Below, piece after piece: positions 21,271 to 32,942 of a stretch of DNA of 64,000 bases. Numbering within the stretch: position 1 is the stretch's first letter; each line of letters opens with the position of its first letter. The notes beneath the pieces are model-generated. The model had not been told where the DNA came from, ran no database searches, and was given only the letters and a program-made list of their open reading frames with translations. The DNA is from Ctena decussata (lineage: Eukaryota > Mollusca > Bivalvia > Lucinida > Lucinidae): contig OZ022503.1 of NCBI GenBank assembly GCA_963989385.1, forward strand, positions 91,832,638 through 91,896,637. Reading direction: 5' to 3'. The translations under genes and the position numbers were made by a program.

Positions 21271-22889
21271 TGACGGCAGATGAACTGACAGGCTTGTGGT
21301 CCCTCATCCAGCCTCGTTGAGGCGGTTCGGATGAGGGGTTTATTAGCAGATCTGACAAAAATTGTCACCCATTGCCCACTCGCATCTAGAACTCTGCAAC
21401 TTATTCTCCTAATGTCGTCATTCTAGTCTATTCTGAAGCTTTCTTCGAAGTGTTTTACATGCAATTATGTTGCATTTGGACCTATACCTCGGATAGTGGT
21501 GCTGGTCTTGTAAGTCTATTGGGCGCTTTACACAAAGCATTGCTTAGCCGTTCGTATGAGCGTCCTTGTCATATATTTCGACGTTTCGCTCTTCTTCTAT
21601 TCCAGATAATAATTTAAACCGAGGCCCCAATCAATCGATCGTACTCAGGCACGTTTTGGGGCGGCTAGGTCGGATACCGATCCCAGGAACAACGTGCACA
21701 CTATCTTTGAATTTGACACAGATGACAGACGGACTCGGGCACCCAGACGGTTCTATTATGGATTCGTTCCGCGGAGCCGTTGGGAAGGACCCGTTGTTGG
21801 AGGCATTGGGGAAAAATGTGTATGCTAGGTCACTATCGCAGTATATTTATATAGGCTCTACACTGTTAGGAGCTTACTAGAATTGGCAAAATATCCGATT
21901 TGCCCCGCATGCTACGAAATTTTGCAGAACAATGAGAAAAACTGAAGGCTCTGGAGGTGATGAAAACTAATGAAACCATTCCATTGATAATTTCGTTTTC
22001 CTTTTTTTTGTAGGGGGGGTGGGGGGTGGAGGAGAGAGAAGGAAAATAAAGAGCTGTAACGCGTTAAGATGTTTAAAAATATTTGCTTTCAGCCGGAGCC
22101 CATATACAGGTCCGACTCTCATACCATTGCACCAGGGTACTATATGTAGTTGTAGGATTTTTTTTTAAAAAAAATATTTCTTTGTTTACGACAACGACAG
22201 CGGGAGGCAATTAGTTGTTTGGTCGTTTAGGTTTTCACGGCCCTTTGAGATAGTATTTCAGTCTATATCGAGCCGTCTCCCAGAGAGTAGGCGAGAAAGG
22301 AGAAAGGACAGATGAGAAAAAAACGTCCAAACAACCCTTCCCGCATCTACTGCAAGATAGCAAGCACTGCCGGTCCTTGCCCCAAAATAATCCAAATAAG
22401 TAGGACGCACCAGTACTGAAAGCTACCCATCACCATCGCCCGACCCGACTGCCCAGTCAACCCACTAGAGGTAGAAAACACTCCAAGGCTTTCTCGCCCT
22501 CGGAGGACTTTTCCACTCGAATTTTCATCCTACTCATGCTTGTTCCACTGGCTTGTTCAGCCATTTTCAACCCAAATGTCAATCACACAAATGAATAACA
22601 ACAACTCATTTTAGTAAAGATGTACAACTATGCGCAACGGTGAAATACACGTGACTGGACACGGTTAAATAAATAACAAAGCGTGGCGGATCTAGCTCGT
22701 TTTCCCTTTTTGCTTTATTTGAAAAGAAGGGATTATGATTTATTATTTGATAACTATTCAAGAAAGAAACTGGAAAACTTCGTTCACGAACTTAGAGACC
22801 TTATATATGCCACCAAAGGTTTCTGAAGTCGGGAATTTCATTTTCGCAAACTTGTCAGACAATCCGCCATCGTTAGTTTTTGGCATAGC
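21271..22889. other. Unassigned interior with sparse repeat remnants
   Basis: A block near 22220-22290 (AGATAGTATTTCAGTCTATATCGAGCCGTC) resembles one near 13930-13990. No coding feature could be supported, including across the 104-codon frame at 21566. Confidence 0.35.
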
Positions 22890-22929
22890 GTTTAGTCTTT
22901 AGTCTTAGTCGCCTTAGTTGTACTAGTCC
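22890..22929 (-). repeat. Right terminal inverted repeat of candidate 5.5-kb element
   Basis: GTTTAGTCTTTAGTC...TTGTACTAGTCC, complement of 17421-17468, followed by ACT. Confidence 0.6.
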
Positions 22930-22969
22930 ACTCATGTCTATGTACGGTCAACATATCTGAACCTGGCGT

Positions 22970-23180
22970 CAATGGGACTGCCAAACAGGAGAAGGAAAGA
23001 GAGGCCATGTCACTAAAAGGTATGGTTAAGACGCGATCGAACAGGAGAGAGGCCATATTACTAGAAAGGTAGCACTTAAAGGCCCAGCAGAACAGGAGAT
23101 AGAGAGGGGCCATATCATTTGATCAGTAGTAAAGGCTCTGCCAAACAGGAGAAGAAGAGAGTGGTCATGTCACTAGAAAG

Positions 23181-23227
<47 letters not shown>

Positions 23228-23275
23228 ATGTCACTAGAAAGGTAGTAAAGACGCTGCCGAACAGAAAATCCAAAT
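22970..23275. repeat. Degenerate 50-70-bp minisatellite with internal (GA)n expansion
   Basis: Five units of AACAGGAGA...GAGAGGCCATGTCACTAGAAAGGTAG(TAAAGACGCTGCCG). In the fourth unit the GAGAGA segment has expanded to about 22 GA repeats (23182-23225). Confidence 0.8.
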
Positions 23276-23689
23276 TGCGGAATTGACATGCTGGCATCAT
23301 TGTATTTTCTAAATAAAAATGTAAATAGGAAAATTCTCAGGAACTGACACAATTCAATCCCAGTACCATGTGGGAAAAAAGTTAATACAAAATTAGTCAC
23401 CAAGGCTATATCTTAAAGTTTGACGGTTCTCAATAGCTCTGTAACTTGCTTTGGTTCCATTTTCGGTTTCGGAACAAGGTTCCTTGCCAATTAGCTTGTA
23501 TGGCTGCAAGGATTCTTTTTCTGTTTTGCCCCTTTCGAAGTGGTTCTGCGTGGGTGATTACAGAACTGCTTTTATCTTTTAGTCTTATCTTACCCTCACA
23601 TCATACTCTTTTACAAATTATCATCAGATCATTGTTTGTTCACTTGGTTATTCAAAACTTTTATTGTTTAAACTTTGTGTGATAGGGTC

Positions 23690-23801
23690 TGTGATATTTT
23701 TAGCATGTTAGTCGGCTGAAAAAGCCCCTGGGAGCTTGTGTTATTTATGTTGTACAAATGAACCGACTTGAAATAAAAATTTACTTGACTTGACTTGACC
23801 G
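23690..23801 (+). mobile_element. Retroelement 3' end with (ACTTG)n tail
   Basis: The stretch ends ATAAAAATTTACTTGACTTGACTTGAC, three 5-bp repeats after an AATAAA-like motif, the kind of tail left by non-LTR elements. No RT-like sequence upstream, so only a 3' fragment is proposed. Confidence 0.35.
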
Positions 23802-23805
23802 AAGA

Positions 23806-24207
23806 AATCATAAGCGGCAGCCATTTTCCATGTACACTGTAAAAGTAAAAAATCCGTAGATTTTGCGGTAGAATAACTGACGACACGCTGCCAGTCCATT
23901 TTTTCGTTATTTTTACGGGCGTTCTGTCTGTATTTTTTTTTTAGAAATCTCGATATGGTAGAGTTATGTTAACTGACCGCACTCGAAAATACCTTTATAG
24001 CGTTGGAAGGGCTATATCACCTAAACAATACCTGTCTTATTCTACCCTACTCTGTGTGACGATTCCGCCAATGTTTACGGGCGCCCGTAAAAATAACGGG
24101 AAATAGCTTGGCAGCTGGTTGCCAGGTATTATGCCGTAAAATCTACGGACTTTTTTTTACAGTGTACATGGAAAATGGCTGCCGCTGATGATTTTTTACA
24201 GTGTAGG
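23806..24207. mobile_element. Long palindromic element with CACTGTAAAA ends
   Basis: Left arm: GCGGCAGCCATTTTCCATGT, then ACACTGTAAAAG, then ATCCGTAGATTTTGCGG. Right arm: the complements CCGTAAAATCTACGGAC, TTTTTTACAGTGT and ACATGGAAAATGGCTGCCGC. Another TTTTTACAGTGTAG lies just outside the right arm, suggesting nested or tandem ends. The loop holds ACGGGCGCCCGT-type and GTTATTTTTACGGGCG complementary blocks. No transposase. Confidence 0.8.
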
Positions 24208-24336
24208 TGGTCACCGGGCTAGCCGCAACATCATACTCAATATACCAATGACAGACACAGCAACACACAATACATAAAACATCCAAGAAGAACCAAAACA
24301 GAAGTGCCGCCTTGGGACGGCCAGTTATGAAATTAC

Positions 24337-24338
<2 letters not shown>

Positions 24339-24373
<35 letters not shown>
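24339..24373 (+). repeat. (TG)n microsatellite
   Basis: About 17 TG units. Confidence 0.95.
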
Positions 24374-24374
<1 letters not shown>

Positions 24375-25189
24375 CTGGTGTGTGTGTGTTTGTGGGGAGG
24401 GGGTGGGGAGAGGGCTTAACCGGTTTGCGTTCGCGACCAACCCTTGCCCTTGGTTCTGCTTTGGTTCATCTGACACTTAGTTGTTCAGTTTGACTGGTAG
24501 ATTCCTAGCTCAAAAGTGTAATACATGTATCTCAGATAAAACAAACATTAGGAGTCACATGATAGGAACACTGAAATTCCGAAGCAGAAAAAACCTACAA
24601 GTTAAACAACGGTGGGCCCAACCCAAGACGTCCCAGTTCGGGTGTTAGGCTCCAGCCGACTGTGTTACTCATGTTACGTGAAAGTTGGCGCCTTCATAGA
24701 GTCCGAGGCCCGACCCACCATCGTGCAAAACCTGTTAACCTTGACTCTATTTTCGATTTCGGCTACACACAGAATAAAGAAAAAGAATTGCATACGATAT
24801 ATAGACCTCGGTAGGCATAGCCACTAAATGCAGAAATACAGATAATTGTTACAATAAATCACCTACATTTTTGTCAACAGAAGTCCTCTTGTTTTTGTTA
24901 AGTTTTAGAAAAATGGCTGACATATAAAAACAAGGAAGTTTTAAAGGCTCTAGCAACTGACTACGGAAGAGCAGTAGGGCCAAACAGATTTGATTCATTT
25001 TTTTATCTCAACAAGTTCATGAATTGAAATAACAGATTTCCATCTTGTTGATAGCAAGTTTATATTAGTAATAACAGATTCACATCGTGAAATAACAGAG
25101 GTTCATAAAATTATAGAATTCACTAGGTGTAATAACAGTCACAATTTAGAGCGGACACTTGCTTATGGGTTCAGCTTTTCAAATTATGC
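24374..25189. other. Unassigned stretch
   Basis: Repeated AATAACAGA...TTCA words between 25025 and 25140 (TGAAATAACAGATT, GTAATAACAGATTCA, GAAATAACAGAGGTTCA) form a weak tandem repeat; otherwise nothing recognised. Confidence 0.4.
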
Positions 25190-25850
25190 CGGATTAAAGA
25201 CTGTATTCCATGATACTTAAGTTATGCAAAACACTACAGGTCATGACGACATGAACGGCATCTTTTTGAGTTATCTTCTCTTTTGTTGCAGATTCGTGTC
25301 CGCTCTGTAACTTGAATACCCTTTGAAGTACTTTCATGATATTCCATACAAAGGTAGAACAAGTTATGCTGATCTGTCGCATATAAGGATGACGTATTGC
25401 TTTCTTACTTTTTGAGTTATTTCCCCTAGAAAGTTTTAGCAGTGATTTCGTGTCTGCTCCAGGACTTCACTGAAAATTTTATGATACTTCACAGAACTTT
25501 ATGCAGATTAGGTCATGACGATGTGTCGCGTACATGAATGACAACTCTTGTAGTCATACTTCTTGATTTATTCCCGCTTGGAGATTTGAGCTGCAATTTC
25601 ATGTCCGCTCTATTGTTCCATAACCTTATGGAATATTTCATGATAATATGCTATTATGTAGAATAGGTAATGATGATGTTTATCAGAATGGCAGCTCACA
25701 TTCATACATCAAGATTTATTTCCCCTTAGTGGTTTTGATTGCAATTTCATGTCTGCTCTACCACTTAAGAACTAGTAGGAATACTTCGGCATGATATTTG
25801 TAGAAAATATATGATGATACGTCACATTCGAACAGAGAGCTGTCGTCTTG
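25190..25850. repeat. Four degenerate tandem units, about 170-190 bp
   Basis: Each unit contains GAGTTATTTCCCCT..., TTTCGTGTC(C/T)GCTC and TTTCATGATA. Units start near 25265, 25420, 25565 and 25715. Same style as the other satellite-bearing bivalve repeats. Confidence 0.6.
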
Positions 25851-26576
25851 ACTGCATGGCTGGCTTGGACTGGCGTTCGCCCAATAGAGATGTTCCGCAT
25901 AAGCTTAACGTATAACGTTATTTACCGTATTGACGAAACTACCTAAACGAGTACTATGGAGGCTTCAAAGTGATGTAAATTAAACCAGTCTGGAGCGCGA
26001 GTTTAGCCCATCGGAAACATTTTAGGCAGCTTAAGCGCGAAAAAAAGCTTCCGCAAAAAATCCTTTAAAACAGCAGCCAATATCTCCGACAGCATGTTAA
26101 GTTTTGATTGTATTTTTTTTATGTTTTAACAAGTTTGGAGTACGAGAGTACCTTGGCCGTGACCCTGGAGTATGGGGTTGGGTGGACGGGGCGGGCGGGG
26201 GAGAGGCGGCGTGCCGGGGAGGATAACTGTTTACAGATATAAAAAAATCTGTCGTTAAACTCGTGTGTCTTTACATGTGTTTGTCGATTATCAGACCTAC
26301 GTTTGATTTTTTTTTCATGCGGTACGACCCATTTACCCATAGAACCACTGGATTTCGTGAAATTAGTCATTTTGTCCTCCTACCTGCCTGTCTGCCTGTG
26401 TGCATGGCTAAACAATCCTGCCTACATACCTATAAACTTCGTCGATTCCGAAGCCGAGACAGATTTCATTGTCCTCACTGTTTGCGTGCTAGGGACGAGG
26501 GCACGATCACTGGATTACCTCAGCTTCGTCAATGTCCATACAATGCCCAGCTAACATTATCGTTTGCTACCCCATT
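25851..26576. other. Unassigned stretch
   Basis: No repeat or convincing gene. The frame from 26263 (120 codons) runs through low-information sequence and ends in the 26577 minisatellite; not called. Confidence 0.35.
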
Positions 26577-26650
26577 TGAATGTATGGAAACGCTAAAAAT
26601 GGAATGTATGGAAACGCTAAAATAATGGACTGTATGGAAACGCTTAAATA
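26577..26650 (+). repeat. Three tandem copies of TGTATGGAAACGCT(A)AAA
   Basis: GAATGTATGGAAACGCTAAA occurs twice in a row, then ACTGTATGGAAACGCTTAAA. Confidence 0.85.
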
Positions 26651-27757
26651 CGGATATCTATTCAGGAAATGTGTGTGTGGGAGGGAGGGGGGAGGGATAT
26701 GATTAATTATGCATCTTAATATTTCCTCCTCCCCTCTCTCCTCTACCCAAAGAATATGTGTATAAAAGGAGTATTGAAGAAAAAAAAGGTAAGTCTCTCC
26801 ATAAAAATACGGTTTTCGTCTCTGGTTCCCCGTTAAGCAATGAAATAATGCAACAGCCGCACAATCAATGGGGCCCTTGCCTTACATATTTGTTCATTGT
26901 ATTTTATCACCTGTTAAAACGCCTGTACCTTGTATTTCTACCTCTTGTGCCTTGTGTTTTGACCATGTAATAAAGCATGTGAAATTGAAAGTAGGTCATT
27001 TTAGTTGGCAACTAAAATGACCCAGTTATTATTTTAAATCTTTTTTATGAGAAACTCAAGGACGTTTTGATTTTTCAACGCCGGCCAATCACGATCATAA
27101 TCAATGACGAAACTGTAGTGAGAAGCTTGCAGCGATACCTCAAGATAAAATATTTTATGCTGATAGAGAATGGGGCCTTTAACTCTTAGCAGACGTCTTA
27201 TCTTTTGTTTTCTCTATAGTTTAGAATGTTGAAATGAGTGACATGCTGACGAAAATATTGTTAAGATAGAAATAAAAGAGTTATTTATGGCACAAAATCT
27301 AAACAGTTACCATCAGTATTGAAAATATATTCAGTTCTGAAGGTACTTCAATGCTTTGACAATAATGTCCTACGTATAATTCATTCCCTCTGTTTCTTTA
27401 ACTATCGGGTTTAACCGATGAAAAACAGTAGCTTATTCTCAAATGTTCATTCAAGGTGCATATATATCATGTGTATTGTTGATCAATAGACACATTCATT
27501 AATTATAGGGTATACCTACATAAGGCATACAATATAAAAAACTACGTTACCGCAACTGGAAGGTGTGTAAATGAAATAAGCGAACCCTTCAAAAAGTAGA
27601 CTCCCCATTTTCTCTCAATAATATACTCTTACATTTGGACACATGCTAACTCTTTTTATCTGTTCACCTGATAATTCGTGAGACAGCTGGAAAAAAAAAT
27701 AATTGACAGAACATTACTCTCGCTGCACTGAAGTACATTCAGGCCTAAATGCGTTTT
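26651..27757. other. Unassigned stretch with one perfect hairpin
   Basis: GGTCATTTTAGTT and AACTAAAATGACC form a perfect hairpin at about 26995-27023. Downstream of it, nothing beyond AT-rich sequence. Confidence 0.4.
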
Positions 27758-27973
27758 CAATAATGATGGTCAGTGTTTACATATTTACGCGGCAAATTAC
27801 TCTTTGAACTCTCTCTCATATAAACCCGTTTTAACAAAAACAAGTCAGACATTTTGGAATCCTAACTTGTGAAAAAAGGCAAAGGTTTGGGAAGATCTGT
27901 GTCTGTATTGTACTTTTGGCCTTTGCTGTATAATTTTATATTCGCCGCAGATCAGTAATTATCACAACCTTAA
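27758..27973. mobile_element. Diverged single arm of the TTAA-flanked palindromic element family
   Basis: TTTTCAATAATGATGGTCA, ACATTTTGGAATCCTAACTT and TTTGGGAAGATCTGT match the right arm of 62980-63831, ending ATCACAACC followed by TTAA. The matching left arm was not found, so this is a half-element or an old decayed copy. Confidence 0.65.
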
Positions 27974-28280
27974 AAAAGTTATCTTAGATTGTGTTCCGTC
28001 GGGGGTTGGGTGGGGGGCTAATTTCGAAGGGAGCTAGTATTTGCTTCCTGCATTTGTAGCATACAGCTGGAAAAAGTATTTACAAATTCATTTTCTAATT
28101 CATATTTTAGTTCGCACTATCTGTGTTCTGGTGCAAATTGAACATCTACAATAGATCGGTGGTGACTTCATAGCGCTTAGTTGAATCTCCGTAACTCATT
28201 CTTTCATACTTTTCTGAAAGTGATTATGTTATAAGGTAAAGGGAAGTGACGTTTCAATGTTCATACTATATAGTTCACTA
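27974..28280. other. Unassigned, AT-rich
   Basis: Nothing recognised. Confidence 0.35.
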
Positions 28281-28785
28281 ATAACTAATAGATCATTCTT
28301 AGTAGTTCATAATTATGAGCTGTGAAGCGTGAAATCAGAAATATAAGCTATGGTTTATGAACTCTTTACTGAAAAGGGTAAAGTTTGTACTATGAACTAA
28401 AAAGTATGATATGTGATGATGGAAGTATGATAAATAAAGTCTAAAATATGATGCAAAGCATGAACTATGAAGTAAAAAGAAAGAACTGCATGAAATGTGA
28501 AGTATGAAACATGACTAGTGGAGTATGAGTTGTGAATTGCGAACTATGATGTCTGCTGTATAAAATATGAAGTCTGAAGTATGAACATTGAAGTGTATAC
28601 TAAAAACGTAAAAATATGAAGTATGAACTATGAATTTTGAAGTGAAAAGTATGAATTAAGAATCATGAGGTGTGGAATATGACGTATGACGTCTGAAGTA
28701 TGAACTAATACATTAGAAATTTAAAGTGTGAAGTATGAACTATGAAGTTTGATGTATGAACCGTGTTGTATGAAGTGTGAAGTCT
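28281..28785 (+). repeat. Degenerate TATGAA(G/C)TATGAAGT array, left arm
   Basis: About 60 variants of a 7-9-bp word (TATGAACT, TGAAGTATGA, GTGAAGT). The reverse-complement words dominate 29315-29665, so the two arrays could pair. Confidence 0.8.
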
Positions 28786-29314
28786 CTCCAGCACTTTTTG
28801 GGATCGGTGTACATTTATTCGCTATCTATATCATAGATTTAGCCCTGTCGTGCATAAATTTTTGTGACTTTCTATACAGCCTAATATGCGTTCATTCGCT
28901 TCAAATTTTAAACAGCCAGTTCGTGTGTATAGTTCTAATGAACATCCCTAACTCTCAAGACTGCAACAATTTACTTGCATTCAACAGTTGCAAGCTTATT
29001 TATCATATGCAAATCACCAATCACTAGAGTTAAAGGTGAGTTCTAGATCTAAGAGAAAGTTTGTAACGGAATAAGTGGTACGTTGCAGCTACTAGTCATA
29101 CTAGTCATACCAATGTTGATAGAAACACGCCAAGGGAATTTAGGTTCAAAACGACAGCAATAAATGAAAAAAATATATACATTCGACAGTAAGGAATGTC
29201 GACAAAATAAATGTGCGACAAAGAGTGTGCCACAATACAGATTGCAACATACTATACTACGCTCCCAACCTGTGTCCAGTTGTACAAATACACGCTGTGA
29301 TGACACGAAATTTT
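28786..29314. other. Spacer between the inverted arrays
   Basis: About 530 bp of unrelated AT-rich sequence. The 92-codon plus-strand frame across it has no recognised domain. Confidence 0.4.
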
Positions 29315-29665
29315 CCTGTTAATACTTCACATTTCGTACTTCAGAGTTCACAAATCATATTTCACACTCACAGTTGACACTTCACACTTCAATTTATTCT
29401 TCACATTTCGTAATTCACAATTCATAGTTCATTGTTCATAGTGCTTTCTTCATGGTTCATAGTTCTTACTTCACAATTTAGATGTCTGACATTAAATTTA
29501 TACTTTACCCATTCAAGTTCCAAATTCTTACTTAAAACTTCATTGTTATTAATTTGCATTTCATATTTCACACTCCATATTTCTTACTTCAAAGTTCAGA
29601 CTTATCAGCCCATACGTCACAATTCATGATTCACAGTTCATACATCAAAGTTCATAGTTCAGATG
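29315..29665 (-). repeat. Degenerate ACTTCATAGTTCATA array, right arm
   Basis: ACTTCACACTTCA, ATTCATAGTTCATTGTTCAT and CATGGTTCATAGTTCTTA are the reverse complement of the words in 28281-28785. Confidence 0.8.
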
Positions 29666-29784
29666 GGAAAGGTAATTCACGCCCACATACGCACGAGCAG
29701 ACGGACACACCGACCTCAAACAGACGACTATGTCTCGCTCACAAAGCCGAATTGATATCAAATTAATAAATCACATGAACCGCT

Positions 29785-29960
29785 GTTACCGCTGGTCTGC
29801 TGATTTAGCGGTCCCGGGTTCGAGCCCCGCTATAAGCGGGAATCTTTTCAAACATTAACGGGGTTCCATTGCACACAGCCTTTCATTATCACCCATCCAT
29901 CGTCCTGATATAACTAAAATACTGTTAAAAAGGACGTAAAATCGCAAGTCAGTCCGTCGC
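29785..29960 (+). mobile_element. tRNA-derived SINE (family 2), plus strand
   Basis: GCGGTCCCGGGTTCGAGCCC is a strong B box, followed by CAGCCTTTCATTATCACCC and a body ending GGACGTAAAATCGCAAG. A full-length inverted relative is at 31625-31812 and tandem fragments lie at 50651-50864. Confidence 0.75.
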
Positions 29961-30481
29961 TGTTATCTACTGGTGATATCATTTCTGTGTTTCCGTAGTT
30001 TCTTTTTATCGTCAATGGCGTGGTTAAGGTTATACGAAAGGCTTACGCGGAACATCTCTAATGTGACTTTGCCGTGAAGGTCATTGTGGAGTAGCGGCTT
30101 GGGAGATCCACATAATTGCATTGGCAATGCATATGCGCCGATATTTTAATACGTTTGCGCGATGGTTGGGAGAACTTCCTGAAATACGTTTGCGCAGCTA
30201 AACGGAAATACATTTGCGCCATCACCAACGTAAAAAGAGGACCTGTTTGAAAGAAAAGATGTAGGCTATATTCATCTATTTTACACGCATGGAATTATTA
30301 TCGACAATTAAGAACATCTCATCAGATAGTTCACATTTAGCAAATTTTCCTCAATAACTACAAGGGCTCCAACAATATTATTTCAATGACTAAAGATATC
30401 CGAAAAATTCTCAAGGCATGTGCTATGGTTCAGTGCGAGCTTTTGTTCTCACGGTCTGCTTTTTGAATCAGAGGAGAGACA
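29961..30481. other. Unassigned, with three ACGTTTGCGC words
   Basis: AATACGTTTGCGCGATGG, AATACGTTTGCGCAGC and AATACATTTGCGCCATC lie between 30148 and 30226; GCGCGATGGTTGG and CATCACCAACG suggest a weak hairpin. Confidence 0.4.
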
Positions 30482-31019
30482 CTGGGTGGTTGCTTAGTCC
30501 CGGTATGCGGCGATTTTTTCTAACAATCGTCAACGATTTTTTCTGACAATTTATGTCTCATAAGCGTGACGGAGCAATAAGGTAAGTAAACAAACTTATT
30601 TTCAATACTTTCTTGGGATATTTCGCAATCAGGCTGTTTGCTTGAGCATTTTATAGGCGTATTTAGTGGTTTGTCATATTTTTCTTTGTGAAATAGCCTC
30701 GGCAAACCAAGGACGAAAATTACTGTAAATGTCAATGATTTTTTTCCTACAACGGCTTGAGTGTCCCGGATTTTTTCCTACCACTTATACTGCATTTCAG
30801 AGTCTTAAACTAGCAGTATAGTAACAGCAATTAGATTTTTTTCAGTGTGGGAACTAATTTTACTTCCCCGAATGAACATCAAAAGCATTTCTGTCATGTA
30901 TGCCTTATCATGATGATGAAATCGAAAATATGGACCCTTTAGAAGCAAGGAATATGTAAAAGACACAACATCAGAAGTCTTTGTTTACTCGAGTCCTCTT
31001 TTCAAGTGCAGACTCAATG

Positions 31020-31620
31020 AACAGAGTCTGTTTTTTTTTTTTTTCTTTGTTTTTTTTTCTCATTCTTTCGGACCATTTCTTGCTTCCAAAAACTCTAACT
31101 TTTCAAATCTTATTTAACTTCACTGGATGCTGGAGGTGCTTTCTGCGGCCGTTAAGTCTCCCCGTACTCCATCATAGTGTAGATTATATAATTTCTTATC
31201 CTTTCGAATCAATGGTTTCATTTCGAGTCATTCTTAAAATAGAGTAGCCCAGTTGCTGCTAGGGGCATAGCTGGGTTTGCACATTTTATTGAAACTTCAC
31301 TGAAACTGGTGTCAGGTACCGTGTGACGGCCAATAATCGTGCCTTGGTATTCAGTCATAGTGTAGATTGTATAAGTTCTGGTCCTTTGGAATCACTTATT
31401 TCATTTCGACTCATTTAAATAATGCAGTAGCCGCTGCTAGGGGCATGGCCGGAGTTGCACATCTCATGACTGGCCATGAATAGCCGCAGATAAACCGAGT
31501 CTGTTATTTTCATTTCTTTGGTATTTCCTTGCTTTCAGAGGATCTGACTTTTCATAACTTTTTCTATTCAAGTTTTGCAGTGCAGTATACAAAACTGTAC
31601 AGACCCTCAAGAGAAGTACT
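31020..31620. repeat. Two to three degenerate tandem units, about 190 bp
   Basis: CATAGTGTAGATTATATAA...GCTGCTAGGGGCATAGC (about 31170-31275) repeats at about 31357-31450. TTTCTTGCTTCCAAAAACTC near 31077 pairs with a relative near 31525. Confidence 0.7.
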
Positions 31621-31624
31621 GGCT

Positions 31625-31812
31625 GGCTGGATGGATGTCTTGCGATTTTACGTCCGTTTCAACAGTATTTCAGTCATATCAGGACGATAGGAGGGTGATT
31701 ATGAAAGGCTGTGAGCAGTGGAACCCCATTTACGTTTGAAAAGATTCTCACTTCAAGCAGGGATCGAACCCGGGACCGCTAGATCAGCAAGCCAGCTTTT
31801 AACCTACTGAGT
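31625..31812 (-). mobile_element. tRNA-derived SINE (family 2), minus strand
   Basis: The complement of the 29785-29960 body: GCGATTTTACGTCCGTTTC, ATATCAGGACGATAGGAGGG, GATCGAACCCGGGACCGC (inverted B box). It ends exactly at the next inverted-repeat tip (31814). Confidence 0.75.
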
Positions 31813-32908
31813 ATAGGCCATTTGCTGTCTATAAAACAAGTCATTTTGCAGATTTTCTTTTTTATTACTGGTGATAAAATTGATTTTTTTTCTCCACTAG
31901 TATTGTCAAACTAATACATAACCGGAAACTGACTTTCAGAATTTTATCATTTCAACTTTTTGCTTTTGTCTATTCAGTCCTTTACAAAAATTTACAAAAT
32001 TTAGAACTAAAGTAAAGGACCAGGTATGACTTGGGCCATATTTGGCCCCCTCGCAAAATTTATTCAAATATTGTTTTTGTCATTAGTCACCTTGTCAACA
32101 ATATAAATCTAGAAAATGCAGATGTTACGGCTTGTACAAGGAAAGTTACAGCCATTCGTTTGTTCATGCAGTTCTGTCCTGATTTTTAGCAAAATTGAGG
32201 GGGTAGGGATACATTTTGCCATATATAACAAAGAAAGGAATTTCACAGTAAATGATAAGTATCAGATATAATAATGCATGTAATATTAATACTTAATATC
32301 TTTGACATTTACTGGTCTGCACCTTATCACGTGCATGAAGGGCGATAACTCTTGATAGATCACTGAAATTATCGGATTACAGAAACGCTACATTAAACTG
32401 TTTTTTCAATCGAAAATGTACGTTTTAGGGGCATGCCACAATTGCAGTATTTTGTTTTTCAAGGGAATTTAGATAAACCATTCGTTTCAAGATCAACTCG
32501 TGTGCAGCAGTCACTTTTTCTCGGAATAGAACGCATTAGTCTGAAAGAAATCGGATGAATAAATATTTAAAAATATGGGGGTATGGATAAACTTTGCATT
32601 ATTCTTGCGAGTTGATAAGTTGAAAATAATAAGAAATGAATACAAAAACAACAAAGATATAAAGCTAATAAAAATGTTTTGCATTCAAAGTAAACACTTA
32701 TCTCCAAGAAAGAAAAAAGGGAGATAACTTATGATTTACATTGAAACTGCATAGCAATTAATGGTAACGAACACTTTTCTTTTTATAACTGCTGACTTGT
32801 TTTTGCAAACATATGCCAGATGTTTTATGCGCTTCCTTTTAAATACGTTGTTATATATATATATAAAAGTAAACTATTTACCCTAACCGGTTCCATGGCA
32901 ACGATTTT

Positions 32909-32909
<1 letters not shown>

Positions 32910-32940
<31 letters not shown>
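32910..32940 (+). repeat. Poly-A tract (31 A)
   Basis: An uninterrupted A run followed by GATGGAGCG. It could be a retroposed tail but has no recognised body. Confidence 0.9.

Positions 32941-32942
<2 letters not shown>

Noticed and set aside
28281..29665. CRISPR-like or regularly spaced repeat array
   Set aside because: Words are 7-9 bp, degenerate and unspaced, and the setting is eukaryotic.
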